The notes under the pieces: generated by a model
Databases searched by the model: none
What the model saw: only the letters and a program-made list of their open reading frames with translations
What the model was told of the DNA's origin: nothing
Made by a program: the position numbers and the translations under genes
Shown: piece after piece, positions 1-8,494 of the stretch
Position numbering within the stretch: position 1 is the first letter of the stretch
Layout: the number at the start of each line of letters is the position of its first letter
From: an uncultured Acidobacteriota bacterium
Lineage (GTDB): Bacteria; Acidobacteriota; Blastocatellia; Pyrinomonadales; Pyrinomonadaceae
Direction: 5' to 3'
Length of the DNA stretch: 64,000 bases
Assembly (NCBI GenBank): GCA_937859595.1
Contig: CALMAH010000030.1
Location: 18,763-82,762 of the forward strand

Positions 1-2
1 AT

Positions 3-158
3 TCGAATCAACTAAACTTCGAAGGCCGGAGCGAAGCGGCTTCTATAAATCAAACAGCCGCGATGGAAGCAGCAAGGCTTCGTTTGGTCTCGACGGTCGT
101 AACAGGTTTCTTCAGAGATATGGATCGGCGATTGGAAGAAATGAAGCCAAAGTACTAA
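3..158 (+). CDS. C-terminal end of a protein cut by the window edge
   Basis: An open frame runs from the first bases to a TAA at 156-158, giving about 51 residues with no start codon inside the window that must be used. The end is charged and helical-looking (RLEEMKPKY at the C-terminus). The family is not recognised. It lies on the same strand as the following mobile-element genes, so it is probably another element gene. Coding status rests only on the open frame and position. Confidence 0.35.
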   Translation, partial: SNQLNFEGRSEAASINQTAAMEAARLRLVSTVVTGFFRDMDRRLEEMKPKY

Positions 159-184
159 ATCCTGTCGATCTGCTAGTCCCTAGG

Positions 185-213
185 CTTGAATAGCGCGTCC
201 GGCGCTATTCAGG
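185..213. other. Strong hairpin downstream of the truncated gene
   Basis: The arms TGAATAGCGC (187-196) and GCGCTATTCA (202-211) pair perfectly around a 5-base loop, with one wobble and one more pair outside. No T-run follows on either strand, so this is not a classical intrinsic terminator. It could be a transcript-stabilising hairpin or a protein-binding palindrome. Confidence 0.4.
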
Positions 214-274
214 CTGTGCATCTTTGTTGCGGCGGCCCTGTTGGCGCCAATTGAGATTCTTGTACCCTTATTCT

Positions 275-304
275 TGTAGGAAAAAAATAGTATTTTTTCC
301 TACA
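275..304. promoter_or_regulatory. Near-perfect palindrome before the DUF6088/AbiEi gene
   Basis: TGTAGG plus an A-run and TA (275-289) faces TA, a T-run and CCTACA (291-304). The arms match except for one extra A on the left. It ends 17 bases before the ATG at 322. AbiEi antitoxins are known to repress their own promoters by binding inverted repeats, so this is a plausible operator for the adjacent gene; that role is inferred from position. Confidence 0.5.
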
Positions 305-321
305 GGAGCATAGGGTCACAA

Positions 322-958
322 ATGGGCCAAACAATTGAACAACAAATACTTGCGAGGGCATACGGGCACGGTAGGGGTTGGGCCTTTTCATCAAAAGATT
401 TCCTGCATTTAGGCAGCCGCAAGGCAGTCGATGTCGCCCTGATCCGCTTAACCAACGCAGGGACGATCCGACGGGTAATTCGAGGGATATATGACTACCC
501 AAGATTTAGTGACTTTCTAAATCAGCAACTCGGCCCCGACATCCACCAGGTCTCATTAGCCCTTGCACGAAAGTTCGGATGGTCGATCCAGGCCGGATCG
601 GCGGCGGCGTTGAACCTGATTGGCCTTTCAACTCAAGTTCCCAGTCAGTTCATTTACTATTCAAACGATCCCGATCGAAAGTACGTCATCGACAAGACCG
701 CATTGCAATTTGAGAAGACCACTCTGAAAGATTCGAATGGAAGAAACGGGGATCGTTGTGCAGGCCATAAAGGCACTGGGTCAAAAGCAGATAACGAGCG
801 ACGTGCGGAGAACGATTCGGGAATGGTTAGGCCCAAACAAATTATCAAAGGTGCTTAAGGATGCAGAACGTATTACGGATTGGGTTTATGCCGAGATAAA
901 GAAGATCTGCATGGAGGCGATGAGTGGCCGTGACTTTAGCTTCCGAGCCTTTGCGTGA
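322..958 (+). pseudogene. DUF6088/AbiEi-family antitoxin, frameshifted
   Basis: The first frame from ATG 322 gives a typical DUF6088 (type IV AbiEi-like antitoxin) N-terminus: a winged-helix region with GRGWAFSSKDFLHLGSRKAV and RRVIRGIYDYPR, then a middle domain with AAALNLIGLSTQVP and FEKTTLK. After about base 728 this frame becomes nonsense (GRNGDRCAGHKG) and ends at 858. The expected C-terminal part (IVVQAIKALGQ ... WVYAEIKKI) continues in the next frame to 958. A single indel between about 728 and 737 explains this. The gene is therefore broken, or carries a sequencing error in this stretch. No cognate AbiEii toxin lies next to it. Confidence 0.75.
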
Positions 959-978
959 CTGATCCTTTGCCTTTGTGG

Positions 979-1554
979 TCAAGGGAGTATGACCTGCAGA
1001 TGCTTAGCCAGTAACGCCTCAAGTTTTAATTCTTTTGCGGCTCGTCCGAGTTTCACTTCCGTAGTCTTTCTTTGTGCGAGGGATTCCCGAGCTGCTTTGA
1101 TCGCGGTTCTTTCGCCTATTTTAGTGATGAATTTCAGGGCTTCAAGGACCGCCCTTTCTACAGTTACTATTCGATATCCCTTTTCATCCATGATCTCTTT
1201 GTCGAGTCTGGTTTTCGTTCGAATGAGTCTATAGCCTTTCATTCTGGTTCTTTTTCCAGGAGGAACAACTACCCATATCTCCCCCGGCACCTGTTCGGCA
1301 AGATTGTAATGATAAAGGGCAGAAAGACCGCCAACCGCCGAATCCTGCCCAAACTTTGAATACGCAACCTGAAATCCTACATCTTTATCCAGCGAAGCTT
1401 TCGGATGGACGTAGATCCCACGGCCAAGCCGAACGAGATCCTTCGCGGCGACGAGTCGTGATATGTCTTGTTGACTGATGCCCGTCGCTTTGCCCTGAGC
1501 CAGCGTAAAGACCCCGAGTCTTTTTAGCTTTTGTTCCAGTTGTCTGTCCATCAT
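979..1554 (-). CDS. AbiEi-family antitoxin / transcriptional regulator
   Basis: This 191-residue protein has an N-terminal winged-helix domain (LGVFTLAQGKATGISQQDIS, then VRLGRGIYVHP) and a central domain with VGGLSALYHYNLAEQVP and EIWVVVPPG, the layout of AbiEi-type antitoxins. The family both represses its own promoter and blocks an AbiEii nucleotidyltransferase toxin. No toxin gene lies beside it; the nearest AbiEii is at 18414-19319 with its own antitoxin. It is divergent from the primase-like gene at 1658. A large palindrome begins 10 bases upstream of its ATG. It may be an orphan regulator or a remnant of a second AbiE locus. Confidence 0.75.
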   Translation of the reverse strand: MMDRQLEQKLKRLGVFTLAQGKATGISQQDISRLVAAKDLVRLGRGIYVHPKASLDKDVGFQVAYSKFGQDSAVGGLSALYHYNLAEQVPGEIWVVVPPGKRTRMKGYRLIRTKTRLDKEIMDEKGYRIVTVERAVLEALKFITKIGERTAIKAARESLAQRKTTEVKLGRAAKELKLEALLAKHLQVILP

Positions 1555-1564
1555 TTAAAGCATG

Positions 1565-1609
1565 TGGTGTAAAGTGACATTTATCAAAAGTAAATGTCAT
1601 TTTACACCA
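1565..1609. promoter_or_regulatory. Long inverted repeat, probable AbiEi operator
   Basis: Two 19-base arms (1565-1583 starting TGGTGTAAAGTGAC; 1591-1609 ending TTTTACACCA) pair with one mismatch around a 7-base spacer. The site lies between the divergent antitoxin gene (start 1554) and the primase-like gene (start 1658), so it could control both. Size and position match the inverted repeats bound by AbiEi proteins. Confidence 0.6.
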
Positions 1610-1657
1610 ATTGACATTATTTCTTCACACAGCTAAAAAAGCGGCGGGAAAGGAGGT

Positions 1658-2785
1658 ATGAATATTGGGTACCGCCGAGTATCAAGGAAGAGTCCATGCC
1701 GAATCTGCGGTAAACCGGATTGGTGCAGCACAACAGTAGATCAGAATATCTCCTTCTGCGCTCGTTCTACGACATATGCCGATCGGCTTAGCCGAGATGG
1801 GTGGGGAATCTATTACAGTAACTTCAAGCGACTGATCGGCCCGACAAAAACCTTCTCCGCGAAAACTCAGGCGTACTCAATTCAAGCTCCGATTGCTTCG
1901 ATTGAACATAGACATAAGATCTATAAGAAACTCATCCAGCTTTCGCCGTTAACTAAGTGCGATGAGTCGGTTTCTAGGAACGACGGGATAAGAGGCGCGC
2001 AAATTCGCGAGGTGGACAAACATGGCGGGTTTCCTAAAACAGCAATCGAACGACATAGGCTTGTCGAAGCGATCATCGAATCTTTTGTAAGCGAAGATGG
2101 GATTGTTCCTGCATTTAAGGGTGTGCCTGGATTCTGGCGAGGCTCGAACGGAAGGCCCCGACTTGGGGGTGATTTTGATTTTGTCGAGGATCTGATTCTC
2201 ATACCCTTCATTGACCCAAAAGGCTTAATACAGGCCTGCCAGATAAGGTGCGTGAAAGAGTCGTCTGCATGGTCAGGAAGGTATCTATGGCTTTCGTCAA
2301 TTCGGCACCGAGACGGATGCGGCCCAGGAACTCCACTCCATCATGAAGGTCCTTTGGGATTCAAGGGTAAGTCCATCCAGACTGTGCTGGTTACTGAAGG
2401 TGCCCTGAAGGCCGCTACGGTTCAGGCTTTTCTACCCGATCGATATGTCGTAGGAAACAGCGGTGTTGCCACGTCACATCGGGAGATCGTGAAAACTGCT
2501 AGAAAGAAGAACTTGGAGATAGCGTTCGACGCCGACTGCCTCACGAATCCGCATGTCGCGAGAGCTCTTGCGTCACTTATCGCCCTTCGAGTTCGAGAGC
2601 AGAAGTTCCTATCATACGACCACCCCGTCAGAATTATTACCTGGGACAAGCACTACAAGGGGATCGACGATGCACTAATCGCAGGAGCGACTCTCAAATA
2701 TCAAAGTGTCTCGGCGTGGTTGAAGTCGCTGACGCCTAACTGCTTCGAAGCGACAAGGCATCAACTCGCAGGAATCTCTCTATAA
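1658..2785 (+). CDS. DUF3854-like TOPRIM protein with N-terminal zinc finger (primase-like)
   Basis: The protein is 375 residues. Four N-terminal cysteines (C14, C17, C23, C34) form a likely zinc finger. The C-terminal half has TOPRIM-type acidic motifs: a glutamate in VLVTEGALKAA (E247), the DxD of AFDADC (D291, D293), and KGIDDALIAG (334 on), typical of DUF3854 proteins of plasmids and integrative elements. A role in priming element replication is inferred. The ATG follows a perfect AGGAGG with only one base between, which is unusually tight, so a slightly downstream start is possible. The methyltransferase and helicase genes follow on the same strand. Confidence 0.65.
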   Translation: MNIGYRRVSRKSPCRICGKPDWCSTTVDQNISFCARSTTYADRLSRDGWGIYYSNFKRLIGPTKTFSAKTQAYSIQAPIASIEHRHKIYKKLIQLSPLTKCDESVSRNDGIRGAQIREVDKHGGFPKTAIERHRLVEAIIESFVSEDGIVPAFKGVPGFWRGSNGRPRLGGDFDFVEDLILIPFIDPKGLIQACQIRCVKESSAWSGRYLWLSSIRHRDGCGPGTPLHHEGPLGFKGKSIQTVLVTEGALKAATVQAFLPDRYVVGNSGVATSHREIVKTARKKNLEIAFDADCLTNPHVARALASLIALRVREQKFLSYDHPVRIITWDKHYKGIDDALIAGATLKYQSVSAWLKSLTPNCFEATRHQLAGISL

Positions 2786-2810
2786 AAATGGGCGGCTGGC
2801 AGTTCGCGTC

Positions 2811-3779
2811 ATGTGCGAGCCAACTGTTTCTACACACTCACTTACAAGCCTCATTGAACAGGTCGCCAAAATCGCAGACAGCGAGTTGCCGATCTCGAAT
2901 AGGGAGCTGATCGAACTCTGCAAGGAACATGGATTTGAGTCTACTGTCGATTCACATATCTTCCATGAGGTGGCCGAGACCGCACTGAACTCACTTATTC
3001 AGAAAAAATATGGACGCTACCTGCTTTCTGCTGCGGATCCGGTCGAGGCCGTTTCGGCCATATTACGACCGCTGCAGAAGCGTCTACCAACGCAGACATG
3101 GCGAAGTGAAACCCAGATAACTTATCAGCAGTTTTCGACTCCGGCCGCGATCGCATATCTCGCAGCTTATCTTCTTCGTAGTCAGCCCGGTGAGGCGGTC
3201 CTTGAACCGTCCTGTGGAACTGGAAGTCTCGCAGTATGGGCGGAAGCCGCGGGAGCAAGTGTAATAACCAACGAGATCGACCCGAGACGGCGGTTGTTAG
3301 CTAATGCTCTGGGATTTGAGCCTTATGGTTTTGATGGAGACTTCGTTGATGATCTGCTACCAGATCATCTGATTCCCGATGTGGTTCTCGCCAATCCACC
3401 ATTCTCATCGAGCGGAGGACGAGTTCGACGGAATAGCCTCGAATACGGTTTTCACCATATTGACTCTGCATTACGAAGACTTAGAAAAGGCGGACGGTTC
3501 GCTGTTATTCTCGGCGAGAATGGCTCACCGAGATCCCGCCATGGCCACCGATTCTGGGACTACCTTCATCCCGAGATCCAATTGAAAGCATCGATCGAAC
3601 TGCCGGGAAAAGAGTTTTATCCCAACGGCACAAGCGTAGATACGACTCTAATCATTGGAACGAAACCGATCTTTCTTCAGAATGCTTCATCGGCTGAGAT
3701 CGGGCGGGTTCCTCATATCGTCGCTCGATCGGTCGAGCACGCTTTTGAACAATCATCGGCGCTGGCTATCCGTTTCTGA
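2811..3779 (+). CDS. N6-adenine-type DNA methyltransferase
   Basis: The protein is 322 residues. The SAM-binding motif is LEPSCGTGSLAVWAEA (131 on), with an acidic loop in TNEIDPRR; the catalytic NPPF is at 195-198. This is the gamma-class N6-adenine methyltransferase architecture. The segment before residue 100 (helical, with KYGRYLL) precedes the fold, and TYQQFSTPAAIAYLAAYLL is the usual lead-in. In many mobile elements this domain is fused to a strawberry-notch helicase; here it stops at 3779 and the helicase begins in another frame at 3796. It probably modifies element or host DNA; target sequence unknown. Confidence 0.8.
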   Translation: MCEPTVSTHSLTSLIEQVAKIADSELPISNRELIELCKEHGFESTVDSHIFHEVAETALNSLIQKKYGRYLLSAADPVEAVSAILRPLQKRLPTQTWRSETQITYQQFSTPAAIAYLAAYLLRSQPGEAVLEPSCGTGSLAVWAEAAGASVITNEIDPRRRLLANALGFEPYGFDGDFVDDLLPDHLIPDVVLANPPFSSSGGRVRRNSLEYGFHHIDSALRRLRKGGRFAVILGENGSPRSRHGHRFWDYLHPEIQLKASIELPGKEFYPNGTSVDTTLIIGTKPIFLQNASSAEIGRVPHIVARSVEHAFEQSSALAIRF

Positions 3780-3795
3780 TCCAACGACAAAATCA

Positions 3796-6700
3796 ATGTA
3801 CTCAATACAAGAACAGGGTTCGGAAGAATTTCCTGCGCCTATGATCGCTTTGGGTCAACCAATCGCGACGGTTGAACAAACGACGAGCGATCCGGACATT
3901 CAGATCTATTCTCCAAGATATGTTCTCGGCGGTTCGCCGCACCCTGGCGTGATCGTGGAACCGCCCGGCCTCGCCAACGTCGAACCGCCTCCAATACGGT
4001 ATCGCCCGCAACTGCCAAAGTATCTCTCTGAAACCGGTAAGCTATCCGCAATGCAATTGGAGCGGATCATTTACGCTGGCCAAGCGCACGAACAGCGACT
4101 AGCTAACGGAGCGCGGGCCAGCATAAGCATCGGCGACGGAACCGGAACCGGCAAGACCGCGACGCTTGCAGGAATTATTCTGGATAACTGGTTTCAGGGA
4201 CGAAGACGAGCAGTCTGGTTTTCAGTGAAGGCCGATCTGATCGAAGCTGTTTCCGATGAGTTCAAAAGGCTTGGGCTAGTGCCTCCTATCAAACTAATAA
4301 ATGACTTTCCAACCGATCAGGAAATCGACATCGAAGACGGCATAATCTTCTGCACGTATCGATCGCTAATAGCCAGGTCGAAGAAGGGAAACAAAAGGAT
4401 CGATCAGATAACCCGTTGGCTCGGTCCTGACGGAGTCGTGATCTTTGATGAAGGTCATAAAGCGAAATACGCCTTTGCTGACGACCGCGGCAACTCGACC
4501 CAGACCGGCGCTGCGGTACTTGAGGTCCAGAATCCCGAGAAGTTCCCGGATGTGAGAGTGGTCTATTCGTCTGCAACTTCGGCGGGTGAGGTAAGACACC
4601 TCGCATATATGTCGCGGCTTGGATTATGGGGAGAAGGAACTAACTTTCCCATAGGCTTCGAGCAGTTCGCTGAAGAGATCGAGTCCGGCGGTGTGGGTGC
4701 GTTAGAGATGGTATGCCGTGACCTAAAAGCGATGGGACGTTACCTTTGCGGAAACTTAAGTATGGGAACCGATCCGGAATCCGGCCTGTCGGTAGAGTTT
4801 CGAGAGGTAATTCACAAACTGACGCCTGCTCAGCGAAGAATGTATGACAACATGGCCCAGGGCTGGCAGGAAGTCTTTAGGAATATCCATCGAGCCCTAG
4901 ATCTAACCAACTCAGGCAAAGCCACCCGAAGCAGCGCTGTCAATCAGTTTTGGGCCGAACATCAAAGGTGTTTTCGCAATCTCATCACTGCCTTCAAAGT
5001 TCCCACGCTTATCCGCGAGATCGAGGAAGCTCTTAGCAGAAAAGAATCGATTGTCGTTTCGATAACGGGCACGGGTGAGAGCCAAACCAAGAAGCAGATA
5101 GAACGTGCCGCGGATCAGGAAGAGGCTATCGACAGCCTCGATTTCAGTCCGAGAGAAACACTTACTCGGCTCGTCGCAAATTGTTTTCCGACCGCGTGTT
5201 TTCAGGAGAGAACAAATCCTTACAGCGGAACGATTGAGTATGTCCCTCTCGTTGACGCAAACGGCGATCAAGTTGAGAGCCGTGCGGCTTTGCAACTGAG
5301 GGCAGAGTTATTGGACAAGCTGTCCACCCTGGAAGTCCCGGAGCATCCGCTTGATCAACTCGTGAACTACTTCGGGGTTGAAAATATCGCCGAGATGACC
5401 GGCCGTAAGAAACGTCTTATCCGGACGGCAAGCGGGACGTTGGAATATAGACCACGGCAACTTGCAGGTGTTCCATCGAGGCTCATCAACCTCCACGAGA
5501 AGAATGCCTTTCAGAACGGTGACAAGAGGATCGCCATTATGTCGGAAGTGGCATCGACGGGAGACAGCCTTCACGCGGGTAAATCCGTTGGGAATCAGCA
5601 GAGACGTCTGCATATTGCAGCGGAACTAAAATGGTCAGCCGATAAACAGATCCAGGACTTTGGGCGGACCCATCGGACCGGTCAGGTAGCACCGCCCGTC
5701 TATCTGCTCGTCTTCACAGAACTCGGTGGTGAGAAACGGTTTTCCTCCACCATCGCCAGGCGACTTGGAAATATGGGAGCCCTTACAAAGGGTGACCGGC
5801 GTGCCGAAAAGGCCGGAAACCTTGATAAATATAATCTTGAATCGAGGGAAGGGCGTTCGGCGTTAAGTGTCGTACTGACCGGCATTATGCGAGGACGCGA
5901 GATCGAAGGGACCGACGATCCCAAGCAAGCTCTTAGAGATATGGGGCTTCTGAAGGCCGTCGACGGCGCTGAAGAAGTGCCGGATAGCGAGAAGACAAAT
6001 ATCCCTCGATTTCTGAACAGGCTTTTGTCGCTCGAAGTTGACCGCCAAAATGCTCTATTCGATTATTTCTACGCCACATTTCTGGAGACCATCGAATATT
6101 TAAAACAAAAAGGAAAACTCGATGACGGAATGGAAGACCTGAAGGCGATGTCAGTGGCCATTTCGGGATCGCCCCAGGTTCTCAACTCCGACCCGCTGAC
6201 TGGCGCGAAGACCGTCTATTACAGCCTCGAACTTAAAGTCGCGACCACTCCGGCGAAATATCAGGACATGGCTGCAAGCGAGATACACCAGTTTTATCAG
6301 GACCGACGAGACGGTTCGTTAATAGCGGTGAGAAGAACCTTATCCCATACCGATCCGGAGACGGGCGAACGATACCAGATGTTATCGATCACAAAGCCTG
6401 TCGGACGCAACATCGCTTATTTGCGGGAGGGCGAGTTGAATCAGCGATATCGGATAGTCCCCAAGACCAAAGCAGAAGACTGGTGGGTCAACGAGGAGAA
6501 CAAGATACCCACATTTGAGAACAGGACCGTACATATCTTGAGCGGTGCATTGCTTCCGATATGGAAGTATCTAAAAACTCTAAGCCATGAAGCTCTGAAT
6601 ATCGTTCGAACAACAACGGATGATGGAACCAGGCTCGTCGGCGTTCGGATATCGGAAGAATGGCTCAAAGATATTCGACAGCACTTTGGCCTTCGCGCCA

Positions 6701-7158
6701 GTATTCCAACAACGGCCAATGAAGTACTGAGAGTCGTTGATTTCGAGAAGAACAGCGTCAACCTGATCGGAGATGTCACGGTGCGATCGTCGCGGTTTCA
6801 GGGACAGTTGCTCACCGAGGTATGTCCATCCACTTTCGAGCAGATCAGAGAACTTCGCGGAATGGGACTCGTTAATATCGTGCAGCATGGCCGGCAAAGA
6901 TTTTTCTTGCCCCAGGATTCGCCGTGGCTCGCGCTCGAAAGGGTATTGTCACTGTATCCACCGGAATCGACAAGCATTTCCTTTCTCCCTGAACTCCATA
7001 TCGGTTCTGAAGAACTTACTAAACAAGAACCTGTCACTCTGCCGGAGTGGCTCACTGAACCTGATCTCGAATCGACTGGCAGCCTCGGCGGCTCCAGCGA
7101 AAATCGCCGCCCAGGTCAGAACGGTGATCCTCTGGTAAACGAATTGTTCGCGCCATAA
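3796..7158 (+). CDS. Strawberry-notch (Sno) family SF2 helicase/NTPase
   Basis: The protein is 1,120 residues from ATG 3796; the open frame reaches further upstream (about 3655) but would overlap the methyltransferase. An N-terminal lead (LSAMQLERIIYAGQAHEQRL) precedes Walker A GDGTGTGKTA (113 on, K120), DEGH box VIFDEGHK (D218) and the motif III-like VVYSSATSAGE. The C-terminal helicase lobe has RIAIMSEVASTGDSLHA and RTHRTGQV (624 on). This is the prokaryotic Sno layout found on plasmids and integrative elements, often with methylase, primase and PRTRC genes. The last 400 residues have no clear signature. The substrate is presumably DNA; function in maintenance or transfer is inferred. Confidence 0.8.
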   Translation: MYSIQEQGSEEFPAPMIALGQPIATVEQTTSDPDIQIYSPRYVLGGSPHPGVIVEPPGLANVEPPPIRYRPQLPKYLSETGKLSAMQLERIIYAGQAHEQRLANGARASISIGDGTGTGKTATLAGIILDNWFQGRRRAVWFSVKADLIEAVSDEFKRLGLVPPIKLINDFPTDQEIDIEDGIIFCTYRSLIARSKKGNKRIDQITRWLGPDGVVIFDEGHKAKYAFADDRGNSTQTGAAVLEVQNPEKFPDVRVVYSSATSAGEVRHLAYMSRLGLWGEGTNFPIGFEQFAEEIESGGVGALEMVCRDLKAMGRYLCGNLSMGTDPESGLSVEFREVIHKLTPAQRRMYDNMAQGWQEVFRNIHRALDLTNSGKATRSSAVNQFWAEHQRCFRNLITAFKVPTLIREIEEALSRKESIVVSITGTGESQTKKQIERAADQEEAIDSLDFSPRETLTRLVANCFPTACFQERTNPYSGTIEYVPLVDANGDQVESRAALQLRAELLDKLSTLEVPEHPLDQLVNYFGVENIAEMTGRKKRLIRTASGTLEYRPRQLAGVPSRLINLHEKNAFQNGDKRIAIMSEVASTGDSLHAGKSVGNQQRRLHIAAELKWSADKQIQDFGRTHRTGQVAPPVYLLVFTELGGEKRFSSTIARRLGNMGALTKGDRRAEKAGNLDKYNLESREGRSALSVVLTGIMRGREIEGTDDPKQALRDMGLLKAVDGAEEVPDSEKTNIPRFLNRLLSLEVDRQNALFDYFYATFLETIEYLKQKGKLDDGMEDLKAMSVAISGSPQVLNSDPLTGAKTVYYSLELKVATTPAKYQDMAASEIHQFYQDRRDGSLIAVRRTLSHTDPETGERYQMLSITKPVGRNIAYLREGELNQRYRIVPKTKAEDWWVNEENKIPTFENRTVHILSGALLPIWKYLKTLSHEALNIVRTTTDDGTRLVGVRISEEWLKDIRQHFGLRASIPTTANEVLRVVDFEKNSVNLIGDVTVRSSRFQGQLLTEVCPSTFEQIRELRGMGLVNIVQHGRQRFFLPQDSPWLALERVLSLYPPESTSISFLPELHIGSEELTKQEPVTLPEWLTEPDLESTGSLGGSSENRRPGQNGDPLVNELFAP

Positions 7159-7333
7159 CGGTTCTCAGTCATAAAAATAATTGCTATCAAAACGTAACCT
7201 CTCCGGTTTTTGCGGGTTTTTACTTATGAAGGCTGAAATATCGAATTTGTGAATCGGGTTTTTCGTCCACGGAAACCCGCTAAAGCTATCGAACAGCACT
7301 GAAAATCCAAGAATGTACGGAGAAAAAGACCTT

Positions 7334-8380
7334 ATGGCCGACAAATACACGGATGGTACACCTTTCAAGGCAACGTCGATCTTGGACGAAAAAGTGGTTC
7401 TATACGCAAGAGTTCCGCATTATGTACTCATAACGGGTGAGAGGGGCACTGGAAAGACAACTCTCGCCAAGCGACTCCATGAAATGAGTTCACGATCTCG
7501 GAGGGAGTTCGTCAGCATAAACTGCGCGAGCTTTACAGCGGAACTTCTCGAATCGGAGCTTTTCGGATACGAGAAAGGGGCGTTCACGGGAGCGAATGGC
7601 GTCAAATCGGGGCTATTCGAAACGGCGGACGGCGGAACCCTCTTTTTGGATGAGATCGGTGAGCTGTCGTTGAGCCTCCAGGCGAAACTCCTAAAGGCCG
7701 TCGAAGAAAAGCGTATCCGTCGCGTTGGCGGCAATCGGGAGCGGGACATAGACGTTCGAATAATAGCCGCAACTTCAAAGGATCTTCAGTTGATGGTGGG
7801 CAGTGGTGCCTTTCGAGCGGATCTCTTTGACCGTTTGAACATCCTTCAACTTGAAACTCTGCCTCTTCGCTATCAAAAAGAACGGATCGTAGAGACGTTT
7901 CTCGATCAGTTGGAAACCGAAAGAGGAACGATCGGTCTTGAGCTTCCGTTTCAGGTCGAAAAGGCCGCACTTGCTGCTATCGAGGACCTCGAATGGAAAG
8001 GTAACTATCGGGAGCTTCGGAATTTCGCAACGCGACTTGCCGTGGAATCTATAAATGAACGGGCGATCACTCTTCAGCTCGTCAACCAACTAATTAGTAA
8101 TGAGGCCAAATGTTTTGTCGAGCCATCGCCAGCGGCTGAAGAAGGCCGCAAGTGTCTTACTGTAATACTTGATCCGGAGACCGATGATCTTGATAGCGTC
8201 TATGTCAAAGCTGCCGCAACTTTCGTCGAACACGCTCTGAAGCGTTCAAACGGAAATCTACGACGTGCGGCGCGATCGATCAATACAACTCATTCAACGA
8301 TCTCCCGGATTCTTAAAAAGAACCAAGAACGGTTTGTGGCTCCCCCAGATCCACCCGCTACTTTTGCGGCAGCAGCCTGA
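7334..8380 (+). CDS. Sigma-54-dependent AAA+ activator without a sensor domain
   Basis: The protein is 348 residues from ATG 7334, which has GGAG upstream; an ATG at 7313 is an alternative without a ribosome site. It is almost only an AAA+ domain plus a DNA-binding tail: Walker A GERGTGKT (35-42), intact GAFTGA loop (82-87) for sigma-54 contact, Walker B LFLDE (D106, E107), and NYRELRNFATRL. The tail has a Fis-like helix-turn-helix (FVEHALKRSNGNLRRAARSI ... STISRIL). There is no receiver, PAS or GAF domain, so activity may be set by expression or a partner protein. It stands between the helicase and the PRTRC cassette and is followed by a strong terminator. Confidence 0.85.
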   Translation: MADKYTDGTPFKATSILDEKVVLYARVPHYVLITGERGTGKTTLAKRLHEMSSRSRREFVSINCASFTAELLESELFGYEKGAFTGANGVKSGLFETADGGTLFLDEIGELSLSLQAKLLKAVEEKRIRRVGGNRERDIDVRIIAATSKDLQLMVGSGAFRADLFDRLNILQLETLPLRYQKERIVETFLDQLETERGTIGLELPFQVEKAALAAIEDLEWKGNYRELRNFATRLAVESINERAITLQLVNQLISNEAKCFVEPSPAAEEGRKCLTVILDPETDDLDSVYVKAAATFVEHALKRSNGNLRRAARSINTTHSTISRILKKNQERFVAPPDPPATFAAAA

Positions 8381-8402
8381 TACAACCAATACTCGAGTTT
8401 TT

Positions 8403-8434
8403 GGGTTCGCGATTCGTCGCGAACCCTTTTTCTT
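8403..8434 (+). terminator. Intrinsic terminator after the sigma-54 activator
   Basis: GGGTTCGCGA (8403-8412) and TCGCGAACCC (8417-8426) form a perfect 10-bp stem with a TTCG tetraloop, followed by a T-rich tail. It separates the activator gene from the PRTRC cassette, so the cassette should have its own promoter between about 8435 and 8494. Confidence 0.9.
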
Positions 8435-8494
8435 TTGGTCCAGTTATGCAAGCCGGAAGAAACAGGCGGTCGATAGGACTGTGGAGATAGTGAC

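Noticed and set aside
8435..8460. Possible sigma-54 (-24/-12) promoter TTGGTCC...TTATGCA before the PRTRC operon
   Set aside because: The GG and GC elements are one base too close and the core TGGCAC is not matched.
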